34,517 bases of DNA from Clostridia bacterium. Its GTDB lineage: Bacteria > Bacillota > Clostridia > Oscillospirales > CAG-272. A program made the position numbers and the translations under genes. Where the stretch lies: positions 1-34,517 of the forward strand of contig JAFYMF010000049.1 of assembly GCA_017556745.1 (NCBI GenBank). Direction: 5' to 3'. Positions 23,771 through 32,099 of this stretch are shown here, piece after piece (the stretch's first letter is position 1; every line of letters begins with the position of its first letter). The notes below the pieces were generated by a model, which did not search any database, was not told the DNA's origin, and saw only the letters and a list, made by a program, of their open reading frames with translations.

Positions 23771-25126
23771 TTAATATGCAACACCCTGAGCAAGCATAGC
23801 GTCAGCAACCTTAAGGAAGCCGGCGATATTCGCACCTGCAACAAGATCGTCACCGAGACCGTGCTTCTGAGCTGCGTTTACAGATGCATCGAAGATGTTC
23901 TTCATGATCTGACGAAGCTTAGCATCAACCTCTTCAGCAGTCCAGGAGTAACGCATGGAGTTCTGAGACATCTCAAGTCCGGAAACAGCAACACCACCTG
24001 CGTTAACTGCCTTAGAAGGAGCAGTAATTACGCCGTTTGCCTTGAGGTAAGCCATAGCCTCGTTGGTAGTGGGCATGTTGGAAACCTCAACGTAGTACTT
24101 AACACCATTTGCAACAATTGCCTTAGCTTCTTCCATACCAACCTCGTTCTGGGTAGCACAAGGCATGATAATGTCAGCCTTAACACCCCAAGGCTTCTGG
24201 CCGGGGAAGAACTCAACGCCGAACTTATCTGCGTAATCCTGAGCCTTGTTACGGCAGGAAGCACGCATCTCAAGCATATATGCGATCTTCTCGGGAGTGG
24301 TAACTCCGTCGGGATCGTAAACATAGCCGTCGGGACCGGAGATAGTAACTACCTTACCGCCGAGCTCAGCAATCTTCTTAGCAGTACCCCAAGCAACGTT
24401 ACCGAAGCCGGAGATAGCAACGGTCTTACCCTTGATATCGTCGCCGAAGTGCTTGAGCATCTCGGTGGTGTAATATACTGCGCCGAAACCGGTAGCTTCA
24501 GGACGGATGAGAGATCCGCCGTAAGAAATACCCTTACCGGTAAGAACGCCGGTGAACTCGTTGCGAAGACGCTTATACTGACCGAAGAGGTAACCAACCT
24601 CACGTGCACCAACACCGATGTCACCTGCGGGAACGTCGGTATCAGCACCAATGTGCTTAGCAAGCTCGGTCATAAAGCTCTGGCAGAAACGCATAACTTC
24701 GCCGTTGGACTTGCCCTGAGGGTCGAAGTCGGAACCACCCTTACCGCCACCCATGGGAAGACCGGTAAGGCTGTTCTTGAAGGTCTGCTCGAAACCAAGG
24801 AACTTGATAACGGAAGAGTTAACGGTGGGATGGAAACGAAGACCGCCCTTGTAAGGACCGATTGCAGAGTTGAACTGAACTCTGTAACCTCTGTTTACCT
24901 GTACCTTGCCATTGTCGTCTACCCAGCTTACTCTGAAGCTGATAGCACGCTCGGGCTCAACCATTCTCTCTAATATGCCGTTCTCCTCATACTCAGGATG
25001 AAGAGCAATAACGGGCTCAAGGGACTCGAGAACTTCCTTAACAGCCTGAAGAAATTCGGGCTCGTCTGAATTTCTCTTTGCCGCACTTTCATATACTTTG
25101 TTTAAATATTCGCTCTTGAAGCTCAT
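23771..25126 (-). CDS. gdhA: Glutamate dehydrogenase, hexameric NADP-type
   Basis: A 451-residue enzyme, normal for the hexameric S50-I class. It reversibly aminates 2-oxoglutarate to glutamate, usually with NADPH, in ammonium assimilation. Landmarks are RVSWVDDNGKVQVNRGYRVQFNSAIGPYKGGLRFHP, the catalytic lysine block LPMGGGKGGSDFDPQGKS, DVPAGDIGVGAREVGYLFGQYKR, the Rossmann loop ISGFGNVAWG, and CATQNEVG. Coenzyme choice is inferred from overall type, not proven. GGAGGATATTTTAA precedes the ATG, with a consensus promoter upstream and a terminator downstream, so it is monocistronic. Confidence 0.97.
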   Translation of the reverse strand: MSFKSEYLNKVYESAAKRNSDEPEFLQAVKEVLESLEPVIALHPEYEENGILERMVEPERAISFRVSWVDDNGKVQVNRGYRVQFNSAIGPYKGGLRFHPTVNSSVIKFLGFEQTFKNSLTGLPMGGGKGGSDFDPQGKSNGEVMRFCQSFMTELAKHIGADTDVPAGDIGVGAREVGYLFGQYKRLRNEFTGVLTGKGISYGGSLIRPEATGFGAVYYTTEMLKHFGDDIKGKTVAISGFGNVAWGTAKKIAELGGKVVTISGPDGYVYDPDGVTTPEKIAYMLEMRASCRNKAQDYADKFGVEFFPGQKPWGVKADIIMPCATQNEVGMEEAKAIVANGVKYYVEVSNMPTTNEAMAYLKANGVITAPSKAVNAGGVAVSGLEMSQNSMRYSWTAEEVDAKLRQIMKNIFDASVNAAQKHGLGDDLVAGANIAGFLKVADAMLAQGVAY

Positions 25127-25168
25127 TTAAAATATCCTCCGAATAAAAGAAAATTTTCCATTGTAGTT

Positions 25169-25197
25169 ATTATACCGCATGTTGCACGAAAATGCAA
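25169..25197 (-). promoter_or_regulatory. gdhA promoter with internal dyad
   Basis: On the minus strand, TTGCAT (25192-25197) and TATAAT (25169-25174), 17-bp spacer. A TTGCA-TTTTCG-TGCAA inverted repeat overlaps the -35 box and may be an operator. Confidence 0.75.
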
Positions 25198-25199
25198 GA

Positions 25200-25424
25200 A
25201 AAAAATTCATAAAATCAAAAAAATATCAAAAATATCTGTTTTTATTTAAAATAGCCCAAAAAAAACAATAGAATTACTGAAAGTCCTGCAAGATTCACTG
25301 TCAAAACTTTCATATATACATGCGTTTAGTAATAAATATATGTGTTTGACTGTCAAGGAGTCAAAGAAATGCGAAAATCTGAGAGATTTATTTTACTATA
25401 AGTGAAGATATTTTCTTTATTTTC
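25200..25424. other. Intergenic AT-rich stretch without a gene
   Basis: It lies between the gdhA promoter and the T-box promoter. It has A-rich runs and one TTTGACT/AGTCAAA inverted repeat (about 25347-25367). No convincing ORF or RNA gene is seen. Confidence 0.5.
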
Positions 25425-25453
25425 TTGACAACAAGACTAAATGGTGTTATAAT
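25425..25453 (+). promoter_or_regulatory. Promoter of the T-box-trpB2 unit
   Basis: TTGACA (25425-25430) and TATAAT (25448-25453) with a 17-bp spacer; transcription would begin about 25460. Confidence 0.85.
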
Positions 25454-25457
25454 CAAA

Positions 25458-25721
25458 TAAACCGTTGAGGAAGAGTAAGTATGCTTCGACAGTCCTTCAT
25501 AAGAGAGCCGCAGATGGTGTGATTGCGGTGTGGGACCCGTTGCTGAATGGACTTCTGAGGGCGAGCGGAAAGGGAAACACCTGAGTATGCGAGACGGAGA
25601 TGTCACTCCGTAAACAAAGGACTGCATATGTCAGTATGCATTAAGTGGACGCTGATGCGTCAAGCAGGGTGGCACCGCAGGATACTCTCCTGTCCCGGCA
25701 TTTTTGGGGACAGGAGTTTTT
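25458..25721 (+). promoter_or_regulatory. T-box leader, tryptophan specifier (UGG), with terminator
   Basis: Stem I begins near 25460 and includes the AGTA motif of the lower stem. The specifier region reads GAA-TGG-ACT with TGG at 25548-25550, a tryptophan codon. The T-box core AGGGTGGCACCGCAG (25666-25680) is one base off the common GGGTGGCACCGCGG. It is followed by a terminator stem CTCCTGTCCC (25687-25696) with GGGACAGGAG (25707-25716) and T run. Uncharged tRNA(Trp) would stabilise the antiterminator through the T-box bulge and allow readthrough into the tryptophan synthase beta gene. Strong agreement between specifier and gene. Confidence 0.95.
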
Positions 25722-25755
25722 ATATTTCTGCCCCGTGAAAGAAAGGAGACAGAAA

Positions 25756-27132
25756 ATGTCAGTCGAAAAGATACCTTACAAAATTTATCTTGAGGAATCG
25801 GAGATGCCTACAGCTTGGTACAATCTTCGTGCAGATATGAAGAACAAGCCCGCGCCTCTTCTTGATCCCAAAACTCACAAGCCCATGACCGCTGCTGATC
25901 TTGAGGGTGTGTTCTGCGAAGAACTTGTAAAACAGGAGCTTGATGATACCACCCCGTATTTTGAGATTCCTGAAGAGATCAGAAACTTCTATAAGATGTA
26001 CCGTCCCTCTCCCCTGGTCCGTGCATACTGCCTTGAGGAGAAGCTTGGTACTCCTGCAAAGATATATTACAAGTTTGAGGGAAATAATACCAGTGGAAGC
26101 CACAAGCTGAACTCCGCTATTGCCCAGGCATACTATTCAAAGAAGCAGGGACTTAAGGGTGTTACCACCGAGACCGGTGCAGGTCAGTGGGGTACCGCTC
26201 TTTCTATGGCGTGTTCTTACTTCGGACTTGATTGCCGAGTTCATATGGTTAAATGCTCTTACGAGCAGAAGCCGTTCCGTCGCGAGGTAATGCGTACCTA
26301 CGGTGCTACTGTATCTCCCTCTCCGTCTATGGATACTGAGGTAGGTAGAAAGATCTTAGCTGAGCACCCCGGTACCAGCGGAAGCCTTGGTTGTGCTATA
26401 TCCGAGGCGGTTGAGGTTGCTACTACTACCGAGGGTTACCGTTACGTTCTCGGAAGTGTTCTCAATCAGGTAATGCTTCATCAGTCAGTTATCGGTCTTG
26501 AGGCTAAGACCGCAATGGATAAATACGGTATTAAGCCCGACATTATTATCGGATGTGCCGGCGGCGGTTCTAATCTCGGTGGTCTTATTGCTCCCTTTAT
26601 GGGTGAGATGATACGCGGTGAGGCTGAATATAAGTTTATCGCAGTTGAGCCTTCCTCTTGTCCCAGCTTTACACGCGGTACCTTCGCATACGATTATTGC
26701 GATACCGGTATGGTTTGCCCTCTTTCCAAGATGTGCACTCTCGGCAGCAGCTTTATTCCTGCAGCTAATCACTCCGGCGGTCTTCGTTACCACGGTATGA
26801 GCTCTACCTTGTCTCAGCTTTATCACGACGGTCTTATGGACGCAATTTCCGTAAAGCAGACCGAGGTTTTTGCGGCGGCAGAGTATTTCGCAAGAGTTGA
26901 AGGTACACTTCCCGCACCCGAGAGCAGCCATGCTATCAAGGCGGCGATCGATGAGGCTATCAGATGTAAGGAGACCGGTGAAGAAAAGACTATTCTCTTT
27001 GGTCTTACCGGTACCGGATACTTTGACATGATGTCCTATGAGAAGTTCCACAACGGTACTATGACCGACTACGTTCCTACCGATGAGGAGATTGCGGTAA
27101 ATATTGCTAAGCTCCCTCACGTAGAGGAGTAA
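25756..27132 (+). CDS. trpB: Tryptophan synthase beta chain, TrpB2 type
   Basis: A 458-residue PLP enzyme from the ATG at 25756 (AAGGAG upstream). The longer frame starting at 25645 runs through the T-box and terminator and is an artefact. It joins indole and L-serine to give tryptophan. The PLP lysine is in NTSGSHKLNSAIAQAYY, and GCAGGGSNLGG binds the cofactor phosphate. The length, near 455 rather than 400, and the N-terminal insert with YKMYRPSPLVRAYCLEEKLG mark the TrpB2 (TrpB-like) branch, which usually works without TrpA and may salvage indole. No trpA or other trp gene is next to it. Expression is controlled by the Trp T-box. Confidence 0.95.
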   Translation: MSVEKIPYKIYLEESEMPTAWYNLRADMKNKPAPLLDPKTHKPMTAADLEGVFCEELVKQELDDTTPYFEIPEEIRNFYKMYRPSPLVRAYCLEEKLGTPAKIYYKFEGNNTSGSHKLNSAIAQAYYSKKQGLKGVTTETGAGQWGTALSMACSYFGLDCRVHMVKCSYEQKPFRREVMRTYGATVSPSPSMDTEVGRKILAEHPGTSGSLGCAISEAVEVATTTEGYRYVLGSVLNQVMLHQSVIGLEAKTAMDKYGIKPDIIIGCAGGGSNLGGLIAPFMGEMIRGEAEYKFIAVEPSSCPSFTRGTFAYDYCDTGMVCPLSKMCTLGSSFIPAANHSGGLRYHGMSSTLSQLYHDGLMDAISVKQTEVFAAAEYFARVEGTLPAPESSHAIKAAIDEAIRCKETGEEKTILFGLTGTGYFDMMSYEKFHNGTMTDYVPTDEEIAVNIAKLPHVEE

Positions 27133-27166
27133 TTTTACATATATTAATCCTGCTAAAAATGTTTTG

Positions 27167-27200
27167 GCGAGCTGTCTCTCGGAGACAGCTCGCTTTTTTT
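27167..27200 (+). terminator. trpB2 terminator
   Basis: A 12-bp stem (27167-27178 with 27182-27193) with a tiny loop, then seven T. Confidence 0.92.
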
Positions 27201-27210
27201 GTTTTTTGTG

Positions 27211-27239
27211 TTGACCTTTTTTATTACTCTTGATATAAT
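27211..27239 (+). promoter_or_regulatory. uxaC promoter
   Basis: TTGACC (27211-27216) and TATAAT (27234-27239), 17-bp spacer. Confidence 0.78.
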
Positions 27240-27277
27240 GAATACAATGTAAAATATGTTTTTACGGAGAGATAGAA

Positions 27278-28699
27278 ATGAAAAAATTCATGGATGAAAA
27301 TTTCCTGCTCTATTCAGAGCCTGCAGCTGCTCTCTATCATAGCTATGCAGAAAAGCTTCCGATAATCGACTATCATTGTCACGTAAATGCCGCAGAAATA
27401 GCGGGGAATAAGAAATATTCAAACATCACCGAGCTCTGGCTTTCCGGAGACCACTATAAGTGGCGTGCCATTCGTTCAAACGGATTTGACGAGAAATATA
27501 TTACCGGTGATGCATCCGACTACGATAAGTTTGCGGCTTATGCAAAGATAATGCCTAAGCTTATCGGTAATCCTCTTTATCACTGGACTCATCTTGAACT
27601 CAAGAGATATTTTGACTGCGATCTTATTCTTTCAGATAAGACCGTTGATCAGATCTGGGAGCTTACCGCAGACAAGCTTGCTTCTCCTGAGATGAGTGCA
27701 AGAGGTCTCATCAAGGGTTCACGTGTGGAGGCTCTTTGCACCACTGATGATCCTATAGATACTCTTGAATATCACGACGCACTTGCCGCCGATGAGACCT
27801 TTGATACTCAGGTACTTCCTGCATTCCGTCCCGATAAGGGTATGAATATCGAGCGCCGCGGTATTGCAGAGTATATCGATAAGCTCAGTGCAGTGTCAGG
27901 GGTCAAGATCACCGATCTTGATAGTCTCATGGAAGCATATGTCAACCGACTTGACTATTTTGATGCGAGAGGTTGCCGTACCGCAGACCACGGTTATGAC
28001 GATTATGTGCTTTTTGTAAAGCCCAATCCCTACGCCGCAAACGAGGCATTTAAGAAAGCTCTTGCCAGTGACGGTAAGGATGTCACCGAAGAAGAAGCTG
28101 CTCTCTACAAATGTGAGATGATGCGTTTCTTTGGCGGTCAGTACACCAAGCGCGACTGGGTTATGCAGATCCATATGGGCGTTATGAGAAACCCCAACTC
28201 CCTGCATCTTTCAAAGCTCGGTCCCGATACCGGTCACGATACCATAGCAGGAAAGAACTGCATCATGGATCTTGCGAGACTGTTTGATATAATGAGAGCA
28301 TCGGATTCTCTTCCTAAGACTATCGTTTACTCTATAAATCCTGTTGATAACGCTGCAGTTGCCGCACTTATCGGTTCATACCAGTACTGTGACGGAAGTG
28401 GAATGCAGAGAATCCATCAGGGAAGTGCATGGTGGTTTAACGACCACAACGACGGTATGCGCTCACAGATGAAGAGCCTTGCCAGCCTTGCTACCTTCGG
28501 TAACTTCCTCGGTATGCTTACAGACTCAAGAAGTTTTACCTCATATGCCCGCCACGAATATTTCCGGCGCATTCTTTGTGATGTTATCGGTGAGTGGGTA
28601 GAGAAGGGTGAATACCCTGCAGACGTTGAGACTCTGGGTCAGATGGTTTGCGATATCTGTTATAACAACACCAAGGATTTCTTTGGCTTTAAGCTGTAA
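27278..28699 (+). CDS. uxaC: Glucuronate/galacturonate isomerase
   Basis: A 473-residue amidohydrolase-superfamily protein, the usual UxaC length. It converts D-glucuronate to D-fructuronate and D-galacturonate to D-tagaturonate, the first step of uronate catabolism. Landmarks are PIIDYHCHVNAAEI with metal-binding His33 and His35, WLSGDHYKWRAIRSNG, ALCTTDDPIDTLEYH, QIHMGVMRNPNS, the LPKTIVYSINPVDN block, QRIHQGSAWWFNDHNDGMRSQ and MLTDSRSFTSYARHEYFRRIL. ACGGAGAGA precedes the ATG. It has its own promoter and terminator, so it is not operonic with kdgK, kdgA, uxaA or uxaB. It fits use of pectin- or glycosaminoglycan-derived uronates with the glycan genes upstream. Confidence 0.97.
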   Translation: MKKFMDENFLLYSEPAAALYHSYAEKLPIIDYHCHVNAAEIAGNKKYSNITELWLSGDHYKWRAIRSNGFDEKYITGDASDYDKFAAYAKIMPKLIGNPLYHWTHLELKRYFDCDLILSDKTVDQIWELTADKLASPEMSARGLIKGSRVEALCTTDDPIDTLEYHDALAADETFDTQVLPAFRPDKGMNIERRGIAEYIDKLSAVSGVKITDLDSLMEAYVNRLDYFDARGCRTADHGYDDYVLFVKPNPYAANEAFKKALASDGKDVTEEEAALYKCEMMRFFGGQYTKRDWVMQIHMGVMRNPNSLHLSKLGPDTGHDTIAGKNCIMDLARLFDIMRASDSLPKTIVYSINPVDNAAVAALIGSYQYCDGSGMQRIHQGSAWWFNDHNDGMRSQMKSLASLATFGNFLGMLTDSRSFTSYARHEYFRRILCDVIGEWVEKGEYPADVETLGQMVCDICYNNTKDFFGFKL

Positions 28700-28700
28700 A

Positions 28701-28738
28701 AAAATCGGCTGTCTGTTTAAGACAGCCGATTTTTTTTA
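28701..28738. terminator. Bidirectional terminator between uxaC and a membrane protein gene
   Basis: Inverted repeat AAATCGGCTGTC / GACAGCCGATTT around 28702-28732, A run before and T run after, between convergent genes. Confidence 0.88.
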
Positions 28739-28742
28739 TTAA

Positions 28743-29138
28743 TTATTTTGCTTTTTTGCCGAAAAGCAGATATCTTATACAGAGCAGAAGTATCAAGGTA
28801 AGTGATATAGTTATACCGCCTGAGAAAACTGCGGCATAGGTACTGATCGAATTTAAAAATATAATTGCAACAGTAAATATAAAAAGCGGGATAATCAAGG
28901 TAGTGAATGCGAAAAACATACGTGTTATCCTAAGATAACGAGCAACTATATATTCAAATAGTAAGTATACTCCAAGGCTTATTAAAGAAACCATAACGGC
29001 AGGAATGATGGGGAAATAAGGCTGGGGGTCAAGTCGTCTTACCATAAATACCGAAAAAAGCGAATACCCTACAGCCGCAACAAGGAGCAGGGTGGTCGAC
29101 AGGAGAAACAGTACAAATAAAAGGAGTTTTTCTTTCAT
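28743..29138 (-). CDS. Small four-helix membrane protein of unknown function
   Basis: A 131-residue hydrophobic protein. Four membrane segments are apparent: LLLFVLFLLSTTLLLVAAVG (about 5-25), YFPIIPAVMVSLISLGVYLL (about 40-60), FFAFTTLIIPLFIFTVAIIF (about 75-94) and VFSGGITISLTLILLLCIRY (about 104-124). The C-terminus GKKAK is positively charged and cytoplasmic by the positive-inside rule. No family is recognised. The nearest good ribosome binding site (AAGGAG) is about 20 nt from the ATG, so the start is uncertain and translation may be weak. It lies 50 bp downstream of the nagD-like gene on the same strand, so co-transcription is likely. Confidence 0.7.
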   Translation of the reverse strand: MKEKLLLFVLFLLSTTLLLVAAVGYSLFSVFMVRRLDPQPYFPIIPAVMVSLISLGVYLLFEYIVARYLRITRMFFAFTTLIIPLFIFTVAIIFLNSISTYAAVFSGGITISLTLILLLCIRYLLFGKKAK

Positions 29139-29188
29139 AATGTATTGTATGATGTAAAATCTCCTTTCATGTTATTACAGATATTATG

Positions 29189-30001
29189 TTATCTGACCTC
29201 TTTCTTTACGACGGTCTCTTTAAGTATATCGCCGATACCGTCAAGAATATAAGATGGACGATATGGGAAATTTGTTATCGTCTCAAGTGTGGTTACACCG
29301 GTGAGTACCAAAACAGTATCAACTTCACTCTCAATACCCGCAATAATATCGGTATCCATACGGTCACCGATGATTGCTGCATCAACTCTGTGACAGCTGA
29401 GTTTCTTGAGCGCGTGACGCATCATAAGCGGGTTAGGCTTACCTACGAAATATGCATTTTTACCTGCGGTAAGCTCGATGGGAGAAATAAGAGCACGGCA
29501 AGCGGGAATAATACCTTTTTCACTTGGTCCTGTCATGTCGGGATTTGTACCAATGAGCTTTGCTCCCTTCATAACCAGGCTTGCGGCATGTTCTATCTTC
29601 TCATAGCTGAGAGAACGAGTCTCTCCGAGTACCACGTAATCGGGATTATAATCGTTCATAGAGAGACCGGCATCATAAAGCGCATTTACAAGTCCGGGCT
29701 CGCCTATAACGTACACACTTCCGCCGGGACACTGTCCTGCAAGAAATGCGGCGGTGGCAAGAGCGCTGGTGTAGAAGTGATCCTCGCTTATGTTAAGACC
29801 CATACGCTCAAGCTTCTGTGCAAGCTCTCTCGGGGAACGCTCACTGCTGTTTGTAAGGAATAGAAAGTCCTTTCCTGTATCCCCAAGCCATTTTACAAAT
29901 TCGGGAACGTTTGGGAGTAGGCGGTTGCCGTGATATATAACACCGTCCATGTCGCATATAAATGCTTTTTTTGAATGAAGCTTTTCAAGTGAAATATCCA
30001 T
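29189..30001 (-). CDS. HAD-IIA family phosphatase, NagD/AraL-like
   Basis: A 270-residue protein of HAD-superfamily class IIA, which has the C2 cap between motifs 2 and 3. Motif I is FICDMDGVIYHG (nucleophile Asp17, acid Asp19), motif II LFLTNSSERS, the substrate/cap region SALATAAFLAGQCPGGSVYVIG, motif III with the lysine of YFVGKPNPLMM, and motif IV IIGDRMDTDIIAG. Members dephosphorylate small sugar phosphates or nucleotides (NagD on UMP, AraL on sugar phosphates); the substrate here is unknown. CCCGGAGA precedes the ATG. Calling it nagD would overstate the evidence, as no N-acetylglucosamine genes are nearby. Confidence 0.93.
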   Translation of the reverse strand: MDISLEKLHSKKAFICDMDGVIYHGNRLLPNVPEFVKWLGDTGKDFLFLTNSSERSPRELAQKLERMGLNISEDHFYTSALATAAFLAGQCPGGSVYVIGEPGLVNALYDAGLSMNDYNPDYVVLGETRSLSYEKIEHAASLVMKGAKLIGTNPDMTGPSEKGIIPACRALISPIELTAGKNAYFVGKPNPLMMRHALKKLSCHRVDAAIIGDRMDTDIIAGIESEVDTVLVLTGVTTLETITNFPYRPSYILDGIGDILKETVVKKEVR

Positions 30002-30046
30002 AATATTATCTCCGGGATGGTGATTTTATTTTACGTTTGTTTTTCT

Positions 30047-30075
30047 ATTATATCATAAAATAGTGAGTTTGTACA
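30047..30075 (-). promoter_or_regulatory. Promoter of the HAD phosphatase gene
   Basis: On the minus strand, TATAAT (30047-30052) and a weak TGTACA (30070-30075) with a 17-bp spacer. Confidence 0.5.
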
Positions 30076-30238
30076 CAAGAAATATAATAAGACAAGCATA
30101 TTTACACTTTTACAGTATAAAAGTAACAAAAAAATGATTCTGAGACTGCCTGAGACGAAGAAAACGAGAGAAAAACGGAGGAAAAACGAGGTAATTATAA
30201 ATTAAATTAACAAAATCCAACTTTTTTCATTTTTCCTA

Positions 30239-30267
30239 TTGACAAGTATAAGAGGGTATGTTATAAT
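30239..30267 (+). promoter_or_regulatory. rplM-rpsI promoter
   Basis: Full consensus TTGACA (30239-30244) and TATAAT (30262-30267), 17-bp spacer. The stretch 30076-30238 before it is purine- and AT-rich, with no gene seen. Confidence 0.87.
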
Positions 30268-30270
30268 AAT

Positions 30271-30340
30271 CACCGTTGCAATGGCATAGTTGTGCCATCA
30301 CGCACTTGCGATTGCGTAATAATAAATTAACATAAATCAA
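30271..30340 (+). promoter_or_regulatory. Possible L13 (rplM) autoregulatory leader
   Basis: The short untranslated leader forms two hairpins, ATGGCA/TGCCAT (30281-30286 with 30293-30298) and ACGCA/TGCGT (30300-30304 with 30313-30317). An L13 leader motif is known in Bacillota, where the ribosomal protein represses its own mRNA. I infer this from position and hairpins, not from a covariance match. Confidence 0.45.
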
Positions 30341-30356
30341 AACGGAGGATCCATCA

Positions 30357-30788
30357 ATGTCCACTTTCATGGCAAAAAAAGAAACCATTGAGCGTAAGTG
30401 GTATATTCTTGACGCTGCTGGTAAGCCCCTTGGTAAGACCGCAGTAACTGCCGCTACTCTTCTTCGCGGTAAGCATAAGGCTGAATATACTCCTCACGTT
30501 GACTGCGGCGATTTCGTCGTTATCATTAACGCAGAGAAGGCTGTTCTCACCGGTAAGAAGCTTGATCAGAAGTTCTACCGTCATCATTCCGGTTATATCG
30601 GCGGTCTTAAGGAAGTTAACTACAAGACCCTTATGCGTACCCGTCCTGAGCTTGCAGTAGAGCTCGCAGTTAAGGGTATGCTTGCTAAGAACTCTCTTGG
30701 TCGCGATCAGATCACTCGTCTTAAGGTATACGCAGGCGAGAACCACAAGCAGCAGGCTCAGCAGCCCGCTCCCTACGAAGTTCTGTAA
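30357..30788 (+). CDS. rplM: 50S ribosomal protein L13
   Basis: A 143-residue L13, normal length. Characteristic blocks are [45 protein letters not shown] and [49 protein letters not shown], ending [26 protein letters not shown] is at 30344-30348, 8 nt from the ATG. It binds 23S rRNA early in 50S assembly. It is followed 16 bp later by rpsI, the conserved rplM-rpsI pair. Very biased, T-ending codons (GGT, CTT) indicate high expression. Confidence 0.98.
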   Translation: MSTFMAKKETIERKWYILDAAGKPLGKTAVTAATLLRGKHKAEYTPHVDCGDFVVIINAEKAVLTGKKLDQKFYRHHSGYIGGLKEVNYKTLMRTRPELAVELAVKGMLAKNSLGRDQITRLKVYAGENHKQQAQQPAPYEVL

Positions 30789-30804
30789 GAAAGGAAGATA
30801 AAAA

Positions 30805-31206
30805 ATGTATACAAGTGCTAAGCCTTATTTCTACGGAACCGGCAGAAGAAAGAGCTCTGTAGCCCGCGTTCGTCTCTATCCCGGATCCGGCAACATCACT
30901 ATAAATGGTCGTAACATCGATGAGTATTTCGGTCTTGAGACCCTTAAGCTCATCGTTAACCAGCCCTTCGGTGTAACCGATACTCTTGGTAAGTTTGACA
31001 TCGTTGCAAACGTTACCGGTGGTGGTATCTCCGGTCAGGCAGGTGCTATCCGTCATGGTGTAGCTCGTGCACTCCTTCTCGTTGACGAGAACTACAGACC
31101 CCTTCTTAAGAAGGCAGGTCTCCTTACTCGTGACCCCAGAATGAAGGAAAGAAAGAAGTACGGACTCAAGGCAGCTCGTCGTGCTTCCCAGTTCTCAAAG
31201 AGATAA
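30805..31206 (+). CDS. rpsI: 30S ribosomal protein S9
   Basis: A 133-residue S9. It has [22 protein letters not shown], the [23 protein letters not shown] core, [45 protein letters not shown] and the expected C-terminal S-K-R tail that reaches the ribosomal P site. GAAAGGAAG precedes the ATG. Co-transcribed with rplM. Confidence 0.98.
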   Translation: MYTSAKPYFYGTGRRKSSVARVRLYPGSGNITINGRNIDEYFGLETLKLIVNQPFGVTDTLGKFDIVANVTGGGISGQAGAIRHGVARALLLVDENYRPLLKKAGLLTRDPRMKERKKYGLKAARRASQFSKR

Positions 31207-31229
31207 TTACAGCCTTACGGCAATTATCA

Positions 31230-31267
31230 AAAACCCCGATACCATCAAGGTTTTCGGGGTTTTCTTT
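31230..31267 (+). terminator. rplM-rpsI terminator
   Basis: Stem AAAACCCCGA / TCGGGGTTTT with a loop of about 17 nt, ending in a T-rich tail. Confidence 0.75.
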
Positions 31268-31364
31268 ATGCCTTGATTTTATGTTTTGGTGTTAATTTGG
31301 TGCAGATTTATTTTTATGAGATTATTAAGAATCCATGCTTACACACAAGAAAACTATACGGTTG

Positions 31365-31393
31365 TTGACTTATTTACAAAAAGATGATATGCT
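31365..31393 (+). promoter_or_regulatory. Possible promoter of the small membrane ORF
   Basis: TTGACT (31365-31370) and TATGCT (31388-31393) with a 17-bp spacer. A better -10, TATAAT, overlaps slightly downstream but at poor spacing. Confidence 0.42.
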
Positions 31394-31462
31394 ATAATAA
31401 ATAATGTAGAGAATATAAGTGTATATGTGGGTGCAAAAAACAAAAGAGAGGACATCGTAAAT

Positions 31463-31857
31463 ATGTTGACCGCCTTTTTGATAATATGTCTGACACTGTT
31501 TGTGTGTACAGTGTTTGGAATACCGCTGTACGTGACAGAAATTGCTTTGGCGTTGATCGGGCTTGCGATAGCGGCATTGCTTTTGTGGTTAGAGAAATTA
31601 CAGAAAAAGACGACAGACAATGTTGTGAAAGATGATTTAATAGAAGAGATAGCAGTGTATAAGGATGAATTAAAAAACACCGGTTTTTCGGTTGGACGCA
31701 AAGGTGAATGTTTCAGACACTATGGCTATGAAGACGTTTTGCACCACTATGAATGTGTATTCAAGTTATGTATAAAGACGGCAGAATAGTGGAGTTGCGA
31801 TGCAGAAAAGACAGTGTGCTTTATGATGAATTGATCGAAAAGCCAATGCTTTTCTGA
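31463..31857 (+). pseudogene. Small membrane protein gene with a C-terminal frameshift
   Basis: From the ATG at 31463 (GAGAGGA upstream) the frame reads MLTAFLIICLTLFVCTVFG and ALALIGLAIAALLLWLEKLQ. These are two membrane helices followed by a soluble tail, GFSVGRKGECFRHYGYEDVLHHYECVF, stopping at 31789. The other frame then gives a natural-looking continuation, QVMYKDGRIVELRCRKDSVL and YDELIEKPMLF, to a TGA at 31855-31857. A single lost base (or two gained) near 31760 would join them into one protein of about 130 residues with a nuclease- or restriction-like soluble tail of uncertain family. No slippery heptamer is seen at the junction, so programmed frameshifting is unlikely. The in-frame GTG at 31427 is a less likely start. 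Confidence 0.5.
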
Positions 31858-32002
31858 ATAAGTTTATAGAGGACTGTTTTTTTGCCAAAAGAAAATGTAT
31901 TGAAGATGGGTGTAAACGGTGTTGTGTTACCGCTTTGCCCAACATGAAAATTATAATTGATTGAGCAGGTTGTGTGAGTTTTTGGTAATCGACAAAAAAA
32001 GA

Positions 32003-32031
32003 TTGACAAAAAAATTAAATCGTGATATATT
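32003..32031 (+). promoter_or_regulatory. Promoter of the G5/3D-domain gene
   Basis: TTGACA (32003-32008) and TATATT (32026-32031) with a 17-bp spacer, giving a leader of almost 200 nt. The stretch 31858-32002 before it has no gene. Confidence 0.8.
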
Positions 32032-32099
32032 ATTACGGTGTTTGTGTAATTGCTTTTCCATACAAATGACACTTATATGACATAAATACGGTGTGAATT

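Noticed and set aside
23861..24973. 370-residue plus-strand open frame opposite gdhA
   Set aside because: Antisense shadow of gdhA with low-complexity composition.
25645..25755. N-terminal extension of the tryptophan synthase beta chain
   Set aside because: This stretch is the T-box antiterminator and terminator; the ribosome binding site at about 25743-25748 fixes the start at 25756.
31740..31790. Programmed -1 frameshift in the small membrane gene
   Set aside because: No X-XXY-YYZ slippery heptamer or downstream pseudoknot is visible at the junction; an ordinary indel explains it better.
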